From an uncultured beta proteobacterium (GTDB lineage Bacteria; Pseudomonadota; Gammaproteobacteria; Burkholderiales; Burkholderiaceae_C): DNA of 9,245 bases. A model generated the notes under the pieces. That model did not search any database. It saw nothing but the letters and a program-made list of their open reading frames with translations, and had not been told where the DNA came from. Where the stretch lies: assembly GCA_903927495.1 (NCBI GenBank), contig CAIYNH010000010.1:1-9245 (forward strand). The letters are read 5' to 3'. Both the position numbers and the translations under genes were made by a program. Position 1 is the first letter of the stretch, and the number at the start of each line of letters is the position of its first letter. Of this stretch, positions 1 to 5,325 are shown piece after piece.

Positions 1-1616
1 AGCACCAGCAGCGCCAGCGCAATAGTCACTTTTTTATAGCGCATCACGCTTGCTATGATGGGTCTGTAAGCCCAAATGAGCATTCGGTTGACCGGGTTCT
101 TGGCCTCCGGCATGACCTTGCCACGGATGAACAACAGCATCAGCACTGGCACCAGCGTGACCGACAGAATCGCCGCACCGGCCATGGAAAAAGTTTTGGT
201 GTAGGCCAGTGGCGAGAACAATCGACCCTCTTGACCTTCCAAAGCAAACACCGGCAAGAACGACACGGTGATGATCAGCAACGAGAAGAACAGTGCCGGG
301 CCGACTTCTTTGCAGGCGGCCAGCATGGCATCAAATCGCTCACCGGGTGTGTGGTTTTGGGGCAGTCGCTCCAAATGTTTATGGGCGTTTTCGATCATCA
401 CAATCGCCGCGTCGATCATCGCACCAATGGCAATGGCGATGCCGCCCAGGCTCATCAGGTTGGAGCTCATTCCCAGCAAGCGCATGGCAATAAACGCCAT
501 CAAAATGCCGACCGGCAGCATCAAAATGGCCACCAGTGCGCTGCGCACATGCATCAAAAAGATGACACAAACTGCGGCCACGATCAGCGACTCTTCCGTT
601 AGCGTTCGCTTCAAAGTGTCGATGGCACGGTTGATGAGTTCGGAGCGGTCGTACACCGTTTGTACCGTCACACCGGCAGGCAGACCGGGGCCAATTTCGG
701 CGATTTTGTCTTTCAGGTTGGCAATCACTTCCAGCGCGTTTTGGCCATAGCGCGCCATGGCGATGCCCGAGACCACTTCGCCTTCGCCATTGAGTTCGGT
801 CACGCCGCGCCGTTCGTCGGGTACCAGTTCCACCCGGCCAATGTCACGGATCAGCACCGGTGTGCCTTTGTCAGCCTTGACCACCAGCATCTCGATATCG
901 CTCTTACCCCGCAGGTAGCCTTTGCCGCGCACCATGTACTCGGTCTCGGCCATCTCGACGGCACGGCCACCCACGTCACGGTTGGAGTCGCGAATCGCCT
1001 GTGCCACTTTCATCAGCCCGATGCCATAGCTGCGCAGTTTGACCGGGTCCACTGTCACCTGATAAGTCTGCACAAAACCACCCACCGACGCCACTTCGGC
1101 CACGCCATGCGCCTTGGTCAATTGGTAGCGCACATACCAGTCTTGAATACTGCGCAACTCGGCCAGGGTTTTGTCTTTGGCCAGCAGCGCGTATTGATAG
1201 ACCCAGCCGACACCGGTGGCATCTGGCCCAATCTGTGGCGTGATGCCTTTGGGCATGCGGCCCGAGGCAAAGTTCAGGTACTCCAGCACGCGTGAACGGG
1301 CCCAATAAATGTCGGTGCCATCTTCAAAAATAATGTAAACAAAGGACGCGCCAAAAAACGAGAACCCGCGCACCACTTTGGATTTTGGGACGGAGAGCAT
1401 GGCGGTCGTCAGCGGATAAGTCACCTGGTCTTCAACCACCTGCGGTGCCTGACCTGGCACTTCGGTATAGACAATGACCTGCACGTCAGACAAATCCGGC
1501 AGCGCGTCAATGGGCGTGCGCAGCACCGCAAAAATGCCAGCCAGCACGATGAAAAGGGTGGCCAGCAGGACAAGAAACCGATTGCGGCCAGACCAGTCAA
1601 TAATTTTGGAGAGCAT
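1..1616 (-). CDS. cusA: Cu(I)/Ag(I) RND efflux transporter CusA/SilA, N-terminal part (3' end outside window)
   Basis: This is the inner-membrane, proton-driven heavy-metal RND pump that exports monovalent copper or silver through CusB and CusC. About 538 codons are present, continuously open to the left edge, roughly half of a family protein of about 1,040 residues. It starts MLSKIIDWSGRNRFLVLLA with TM1 directly after. Periplasmic porter-domain landmarks are LRTPIDALPDLSDVQVIV, VRGFSFFGASFVYIIFEDGT and IGPDATGVGWVYQYAL. TM2-TM4 follow, and TM4 carries AIGAMIDAAIVMIENAHK. This matches the HME4 (monovalent metal) signature, and Asp402 corresponds to the proton-relay Asp405 of E. coli CusA. 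TM5 and TM6 are seen (ALFFSLLVITVSFLPVF and AGAAILSVTLVPVLMLLFI). The methionines of the metal path lie beyond the window. A ribosome site AGGTAA (1627-1622) precedes the ATG. It is separated from cusB by a palindromic element. Confidence 0.96.
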   Translation of the reverse strand, partial: MLSKIIDWSGRNRFLVLLATLFIVLAGIFAVLRTPIDALPDLSDVQVIVYTEVPGQAPQVVEDQVTYPLTTAMLSVPKSKVVRGFSFFGASFVYIIFEDGTDIYWARSRVLEYLNFASGRMPKGITPQIGPDATGVGWVYQYALLAKDKTLAELRSIQDWYVRYQLTKAHGVAEVASVGGFVQTYQVTVDPVKLRSYGIGLMKVAQAIRDSNRDVGGRAVEMAETEYMVRGKGYLRGKSDIEMLVVKADKGTPVLIRDIGRVELVPDERRGVTELNGEGEVVSGIAMARYGQNALEVIANLKDKIAEIGPGLPAGVTVQTVYDRSELINRAIDTLKRTLTEESLIVAAVCVIFLMHVRSALVAILMLPVGILMAFIAMRLLGMSSNLMSLGGIAIAIGAMIDAAIVMIENAHKHLERLPQNHTPGERFDAMLAACKEVGPALFFSLLIITVSFLPVFALEGQEGRLFSPLAYTKTFSMAGAAILSVTLVPVLMLLFIRGKVMPEAKNPVNRMLIWAYRPIIASVMRYKKVTIALALLV

Positions 1617-1670
1617 GTCGCTTACCTAACGAAAGTCAGAAAAATGAGCGATGCAAGGCCAAGTGACTAG

Positions 1671-1788
1671 CAACGCGCGTTGGGTGTCTGACGTAGCGTG
1701 GACTTGGGGTTGTGCCAAATCAAGGAGGAGGCTCGGGCGCAGCCCGAGCCGGGGGACATTCGCGTAGTCGGACACCCAATGCACGCTG
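1671..1788. repeat. Nested palindromic element between cusB and cusA
   Basis: Outer arms at 1677-1698 (GCGTTGGGTGTCTGACGTAGCG on the plus strand, split here as GCGTTGGGTGTC and TGACGTAGCG) and 1761-1782 (CGCGTAGTC and GGACACCCAATGC) are imperfect reverse complements, sharing GC-TTGGGTGTC-GAC. Pairing extends outward with a few transitions to about 1671 and 1788. The interior contains GACTTGGGGTTGTGCC, an AAGGAGGAGG tract (1722-1731) and a perfect hairpin. The shape suggests a MITE-like or REP-like insertion, or a structured RNA in the operon mRNA. It fills most of the only large gap between the pump genes. I have an uncertain memory of similar sequences in other Comamonadaceae. The small open frame across 1626-1850 has no protein-like features. 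Confidence 0.6.
1730..1750. repeat. Perfect 9-bp GC-rich hairpin within the palindromic element
   Basis: GGCTCGGGC (1730-1738) and GCCCGAGCC (1742-1750) are exact reverse complements around a 3-nt GCA loop. In the minus-strand mRNA this would be a very stable stem, followed by CTCCTCCTTGATTTGG rather than a clean U-run. It could pause or partly terminate transcription, or block exonucleases between cusB and cusA, but the sequence does not settle which. Confidence 0.75.
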
Positions 1789-1827
1789 TGGGTTAATGTT
1801 GACACACGTAAATCAAGGTATTCCACG

Positions 1828-3363
1828 TCAATTCCCAACTGGTTTCGCACCGGTAATCACCCACTCGCCCGGCGCGCGCTCGACAAACTCAAACGCCACT
1901 TTTGTGCCAGGTTTCAATTCTTTCAGCAAGGCCGCATTGGCCACCTTGAATTCCATCGTCATGGCCGGCCATTTCAAACTTGCAATCGGCTCGTGAGACA
2001 GGCTGACTGTGCTTGAGCTGCTATCAATTTCTTCAACCTTGCCAACACCTTGATGGCCTGTAGCAGCGGGGGTTGGCGCTGCGGCTGGTGTGCTACCCAA
2101 GCCACCCAGCGCCGCCTTGAGATTGCTCTCAGCATCAATCAAGAAGTTGGCCGCCACCACCACCAGCTCGCCTTCCTTCACACCGCTTTGCACTTCCACA
2201 TAGGTGTCACTTCGCGCACCCAGTTTGACTTCACGCGGCTCAAACCGGCCTTCCTTCAACTGAATCAGCACAATTTGGCGAGTGCCGCTGTCAATCACTG
2301 CCGACACCGGCACCGTCACCACCTGCGCTTTGCCGCCTACCTGCAGTTCCATTTGGGCGAACATGCCCGGTTTGAGCAAGCCACCCGGGTTGGCCAACTC
2401 AATGCGCACTGGCACGGTTCGGGTCTCGGGCTTGAGCGTGGGGTACACATAGCTCACCCGCCCTTCAAACGACTTGTCGGGGTAGGCGTTGATGCTGACC
2501 TGTGCTTTGGCGCCGGTCTTGACCAGCCCCAGATCCTGCTCAAACACATCTGCGACCACCCATACTGCTGACAAATCAGAAACCTGAAACAGCACCTCAC
2601 CCGGCATAAAACGCATGCCTTGCACGGCTTTTTTCTCGGTCACGATGCCCGAGGCTGGCGAGCGAAACGTCATCGTTCTTTTGGTTTCGCCAGAGGCCAT
2701 CAACGCCTTGATCTGCTCTTCTGAAATATCCCAGTTCTTGAGTCGTTGCAGACTCGACTCAACCAGCCGCCCCATGCCCAATTGCGCCGGGCTGTCGGCC
2801 CCCTTGAGCGAGGCTGCACCTTGCACGGCAATGGCGTACTCGCGCTGGGCCGATACCAGTTCGGGGCTGTAGACCTCAAACAATGGCTGACCCTTGACCA
2901 CTGCCTGCCCCGTCACGTTGACGTGCAGACGCTCCACATAGCCTTCAAACTTGGGCGCAATCATGACGATACGGCGCTCATCAGGCTCAATGCGAGCGGC
3001 CGCACGAATGCTTCGATCCAGACTGCGACGCTGGGCCGCCTCAGACCGCACACCGAGTTTTTGCACTTTTTCGGCACTGATTTTGACCTGGTTGCTGGCG
3101 GCAGGCTCGTCGGTGCTTTCACCCTCATACACGGGGATGTAGTCCATACCCATTGGGTCCTTCTTGGGGGTCGGCGAGGTGTCTGGCAAGCCCATGGGGT
3201 TGCGGTAGTAAAGCAGTTTGGGCTTTTGCGGGCTTTGAGTAGCTATCGTATTTGTAGTCCCTTGTGTTTGACTGGTATGCCCTGCGTGCCCAAATTGATA
3301 GCCAATACCAGCGGCACCGGCCAACGCCAACGCGCCAACAACAATGGCTGTACCTGATTTCAT
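1828..3363 (-). CDS. cusB: RND efflux periplasmic adaptor, CusB/SilB type, with fused C-terminal CusF domain
   Basis: This is the membrane-fusion protein linking the RND pump to the outer-membrane channel, and a likely periplasmic metal-transfer partner. The 511-residue product has an N-terminal membrane anchor or signal (AIVVGALALAGAAGIGYQFG, 6-25) and His26 and His29 nearby. A heavy-metal-binding segment with its Met-rich core at about 51-79 (YYRNPMG, then KKDPMGMDYIPVY) follows. Next come the lipoyl/beta-barrel adaptor core (about 92-415; APKFEGYVERLHVNVTGQ, FRSPASGIV, PETRTVPVRIELANPGGLLK) and an Ala/Pro-rich linker at 421-437. The C-terminal CusF domain spans about 438-507. It keeps all four CusF metal-site residues at the correct spacing: His457, Trp465, Met468 and Met470 (KWPAMTM). 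A CusF-fused SilB is known from Cupriavidus metallidurans, so the fusion is not new in itself. The gene starts in an ATGA overlap with the cusC-like gene. A 211-nt gap holding a palindromic element separates it from cusA. Confidence 0.95.
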   Translation of the reverse strand: MKSGTAIVVGALALAGAAGIGYQFGHAGHTSQTQGTTNTIATQSPQKPKLLYYRNPMGLPDTSPTPKKDPMGMDYIPVYEGESTDEPAASNQVKISAEKVQKLGVRSEAAQRRSLDRSIRAAARIEPDERRIVMIAPKFEGYVERLHVNVTGQAVVKGQPLFEVYSPELVSAQREYAIAVQGAASLKGADSPAQLGMGRLVESSLQRLKNWDISEEQIKALMASGETKRTMTFRSPASGIVTEKKAVQGMRFMPGEVLFQVSDLSAVWVVADVFEQDLGLVKTGAKAQVSINAYPDKSFEGRVSYVYPTLKPETRTVPVRIELANPGGLLKPGMFAQMELQVGGKAQVVTVPVSAVIDSGTRQIVLIQLKEGRFEPREVKLGARSDTYVEVQSGVKEGELVVVAANFLIDAESNLKAALGGLGSTPAAAPTPAATGHQGVGKVEEIDSSSSTVSLSHEPIASLKWPAMTMEFKVANAALLKELKPGTKVAFEFVERAPGEWVITGAKPVGN

Positions 3364-4631
3364 AAGTCTTCTCCCAAAAGTCGCTCGACTTCAGCCAGCC
3401 GAATTTGCGCATCGACCTGGCTTTTTAGTTGGCTTAATTTAGCGCCACGTATTTGGCGCTGTGCATCCAGCAAAGTGGCAAAGTCAGCTTTGCCGTTCTC
3501 ATAGCCGGCCAGCGCCGCGCGCCAGGTCAGGTCAGCTTGCGGCATAAGGCTGTAGGTCATCAAATGTTCGGTCTGCCGGGCCGCGTCGAGCGCGCTCAAA
3601 GCGTCTGACAAATCGGCCAAGGCCTGATTCAGCGCAGCCTCCTGGCGTGACTGCGCCGCCGCCAGCATGGCCTCAGACTCCCGCTCCTGCGAGCGCAGCA
3701 CATCGCCCTGGATCGGCAGGTTGAGCTCCAGCATCAAACCCCATTCGTTGACCGAGCCCTGGCGCTGCATGGCATTGATGCCCAGCGTGAAGTCCGGGTA
3801 ACGGTTCTTGTAGCTCAGCTCACGGGACTTTTCGGCAGACTTAACGCGTGCGGATTCCACCGTCAACTGGGGGTTGGCCTGGCGCAGCCGATCAGCCAGT
3901 GCAGAAAAATTCAGCCTTGAAGGCTCTGGCAATGGCCGCAAGCTGCCAGGGGCCGCAAGCGGTGCATCCCAGGGGCGGGCCAGCAGCGCATTCAGGCGAC
4001 CCTGGGTTTGCTGCCACTCCCCGGCCAGAGACACCAACTCGGCGCGCATGCCGGTGTGCTCGATATGAACACGGGTAATGTCCTGCTGCGCTGCCAGTCC
4101 ACCGGCATAGCGCACCTGCAATACTTTTTCCAATTGCAGCATCAAGTCCAGGTTTTCGTTGACCAGACGCTGGTTGGCCTGCACCAGGTAGCGCTGGGCA
4201 AATACCGTCTTGATGCGGGCGGCCGTGTCAGACCAGGTTTGCTGGACGCGAGCCAGCACTGCTTGTGTTTCGTGGCTGGCAATTTCGCGTTTCAACTCGC
4301 GCTTGCCAGACCACGGCAGGTCTTGCGAGAAGGTGTAACGTGCGCTGCCCACATCTGAGGGGAGCAGTTTTGGATTTTGTTCGCCTGCTTTGGTGACATC
4401 TTCGAGCTCCATCTTGAAGCGCGGGGGCATCAAAGCACCAGCCGGCAGCAGGCGCTCGTTGGCCGCGGTCAACTCGAAGCGCATGGCTGCATAGTCCGGG
4501 TTACGCTCCTTGGCCAACGCCAGCAGTCCCTCTACCTGGGTGCCGAGCAGGGGTTCTGGGGTCTGGGCCAACGCAGGCGAACCCGTGGCTACCAGCGAAA
4601 TGAGCGCCAGGGTCGGTAAGAAATATTGCAT
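3360..4631 (-). CDS. Outer-membrane efflux channel, TolC/CusC family
   Basis: This is the outer-membrane factor of the tripartite Cu/Ag efflux pump. It is expected to trimerise into a beta-barrel with a long periplasmic alpha-helical tunnel that docks on the CusB-like adaptor. The 423-residue product starts with signal peptide MQYFLPTLALISLVATGSPA, cleaved after ALA before QTPEP. The mature part has the duplicated OEP layout. The first half has LAKERNPDYAAMRFELTAAN, then SQDLPWSGKRELKREI, then helices with VRYAGGLAAQQDITR. The second half has LRQANPQLTVESARVKSAE, LELNLPIQGD, and the closing helix ALAGYENGKADFATLLDAQRQ. There is no lipobox cysteine, unlike E. coli CusC, which is a lipoprotein. 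The frame is open upstream to 4877, but that extension reads like random intergenic sequence. The stop overlaps the cusB start in an ATGA, pointing to translational coupling. The CusC/SilC-like role is inferred from its neighbours. Confidence 0.93.
   Translation of the reverse strand: MQYFLPTLALISLVATGSPALAQTPEPLLGTQVEGLLALAKERNPDYAAMRFELTAANERLLPAGALMPPRFKMELEDVTKAGEQNPKLLPSDVGSARYTFSQDLPWSGKRELKREIASHETQAVLARVQQTWSDTAARIKTVFAQRYLVQANQRLVNENLDLMLQLEKVLQVRYAGGLAAQQDITRVHIEHTGMRAELVSLAGEWQQTQGRLNALLARPWDAPLAAPGSLRPLPEPSRLNFSALADRLRQANPQLTVESARVKSAEKSRELSYKNRYPDFTLGINAMQRQGSVNEWGLMLELNLPIQGDVLRSQERESEAMLAAAQSRQEAALNQALADLSDALSALDAARQTEHLMTYSLMPQADLTWRAALAGYENGKADFATLLDAQRQIRGAKLSQLKSQVDAQIRLAEVERLLGEDL
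3368..3375 (-). promoter_or_regulatory. Ribosome binding site of the cusB-like gene inside the cusC end
   Basis: The coding strand reads GGGAGAAG, followed by ACTT and then the ATG at 3363. It lies within the last codons of the cusC-like gene. The four-base ATGA (3363-3360) contains both the cusB start and the cusC stop, a typical coupled arrangement that balances channel and adaptor synthesis. Confidence 0.75.
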
Positions 4632-4636
4632 GTATT

Positions 4637-4643
4637 GACCTTG
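4637..4643 (-). promoter_or_regulatory. Ribosome binding site deciding the cusC start
   Basis: The coding strand reads CAAGGTC, 5 to 7 nt before the ATG at 4631. This, together with the signal peptide that begins at that ATG, is the reason for rejecting the longer open frame that starts at 4877. Confidence 0.65.
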
Positions 4644-4659
4644 TTTTTTGCCGATGCTG

Positions 4660-4693
4660 GGGTGCAGCTCCAGTCTGCGCCGAGCCTGCACCC
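4660..4693 (-). promoter_or_regulatory. Strong hairpin in the leader of the cusC-like gene
   Basis: On the coding strand, GGGTGCAGGCTC (4693-4682) can pair with GAGCTGCACCC (4670-4660), giving an 11-bp stem with one bulged G and an 11-nt loop. It lies about 30 nt upstream of the cusC start, in the 229-nt gap 4632-4860 after the cusF-like gene. The following bases are CAGCATCGGCAAAAAACAAGG, with no U-run, so it is not a classical terminator. An mRNA-processing or stability element, or an attenuator-like structure setting the ratio of chaperone to pump, would fit. The same gap also holds CTGGAA (4741-4746) and TTCCAG (4766-4771), a spaced 6-bp dyad, and the palindrome GCCAGCTGGC (4698-4707). 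No promoter was convincingly recognised. Confidence 0.55.
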
Positions 4694-4860
4694 AAGGGCC
4701 AGCTGGCGCACAACCCTTCAACTCATGAACGGCATCGAAACTGGAACCATTAGTCCTTATTCCGCTTCCAGATCGATACGACACTTGGCGCGAAGCCCCA
4801 GACAGTTCTGACGCACGGCAAGGCGAAGCAACAACGTGCCGGATTGATATGGAAATGGAA

Positions 4861-5223
4861 TTACTTGACCAGTTCAAACCGGGTTACTGTCATGCCGCCG
4901 TCCTTCGGATCGGTGGCAAAACGAACTTTTTGACCGGCTTGAAGTTTGTCAAGCCATGCGGCGTCTTTCACTTTGTAGGCCATGGTCATGGGTGGCATGC
5001 CGCTGGGCAAGGCACCGTGAGCAAGGGTGACGGTAGCTTTGGATTTATCCACTTTTTTAACCACGCCATCACCCAGGTCGGAATCAACGGCGCTTGCAGC
5101 GGCACTTGGTGCCGCTTTTGCCGGCGAACCGCCGCCATGCATGCTGTGATCCATTTGTGCCATAGATGGCATTGAAAAGGCCAGAGTGAAAGCGATCAGC
5201 GCAAACGAAGCAAGTGTTTTAAT
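4861..5223 (-). CDS. CusF-like periplasmic copper/silver-binding protein (probable ATT start)
   Basis: This is a small periplasmic metallochaperone expected to bind Cu(I)/Ag(I) and pass it to the efflux pump encoded next. The CusF-type beta-barrel domain covers roughly the last 70 residues (GVVKKVDKSKATVTLAHG, then GMPPMTMAYKVKD, then LQAGQKVRF). Ligand candidates, numbered from the ATG at 5172, are His52, Met62 and Met64 of the MTM motif. The Trp of E. coli CusF (W44) is not conserved; Met59 lies nearby, and the His-to-MTM spacing is one residue shorter. The first ATG (5172) would start with MPSMAQMDHSMHGG and cut a signal peptide in half. In-frame codons upstream encode KTLASFALIAFTLAF followed by SMPSMA and Q, a good Sec signal with an Ala-x-Ala-like site. 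The codon just before the Lys is ATT (5223-5221), preceded by CTGGA. No in-frame ATG, GTG or TTG was found further upstream. I chose ATT, giving 120 residues. The start is uncertain; the family call is firm. Confidence 0.82.
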   Translation of the reverse strand: MKTLASFALIAFTLAFSMPSMAQMDHSMHGGGSPAKAAPSAAASAVDSDLGDGVVKKVDKSKATVTLAHGALPSGMPPMTMAYKVKDAAWLDKLQAGQKVRFATDPKDGGMTVTRFELVK

Positions 5224-5280
5224 GAAAAATCCAGCGGTTGAGGTGACCCAAAGTTTGCCAGTCCAGCCCCAACAGCGACC

Positions 5281-5325
5281 TGACCGCCAGATTACATTTC
5301 TGTTATCTGCGTTGGCTGGCGGTCA
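5281..5325. promoter_or_regulatory. Perfect 10-bp inverted repeat at the end of proA, upstream of the cus cluster
   Basis: TGACCGCCAG (5281-5290) and CTGGCGGTCA (5316-5325) are exact reverse complements separated by 25 nt. On the coding strand the structure starts with the TGA stop codon of proA. It could be the 3' stem-loop of the proA transcript, a protein-binding site, or both. No T-tract follows it on the minus strand (next bases GGTCGCTGTTGG), so it is not a standard intrinsic terminator. It is the only sizeable structure between the housekeeping block and the metal-efflux genes. Confidence 0.6.
5290..5307. promoter_or_regulatory. Operator-like dyad, candidate metal-response regulator site
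   Basis: GATTACATTTCTGTTATC is a dyad of the form GATnACAnnnnTGTnATC, with all 12 fixed positions symmetric. It sits inside the loop of the flanking 10-bp inverted repeat, about 65 nt upstream of the proposed cusF start. AT-rich dyads of this kind precede copper-inducible genes controlled by OmpR-family regulators such as CusR or CopR. The assignment to that class is inference from context, and no such regulator gene lies in the window. I could not find a good -10 hexamer at the expected distance, so the promoter itself is not located. Confidence 0.45.

Noticed and set aside
1717..1818. 9-bp direct repeat AAATCAAGG at 1717-1725 and 1810-1818, possible target-site duplication
   Set aside because: One copy is inside the palindromic element rather than at its edge, so it does not flank an insertion. 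Chance is likely.
1626..1850. Small minus-strand open frame (74 codons) between cusB and cusA
   Set aside because: It spans the palindromic element, overlaps the cusB end, and shows no protein-like pattern or ribosome site.
4632..4877. Extension of the cusC-like frame to an ATG at 4877
   Set aside because: The extra 82 residues have no signal or domain features and overlap the end of the cusF-like gene. The ATG at 4631 has both a ribosome site and a clear signal peptide.
5281..5325. Intrinsic terminator after proA
   Set aside because: The stem is perfect, but the loop is 25 nt and no T-tract follows on the coding strand, so I list it only as an inverted repeat of unknown role.
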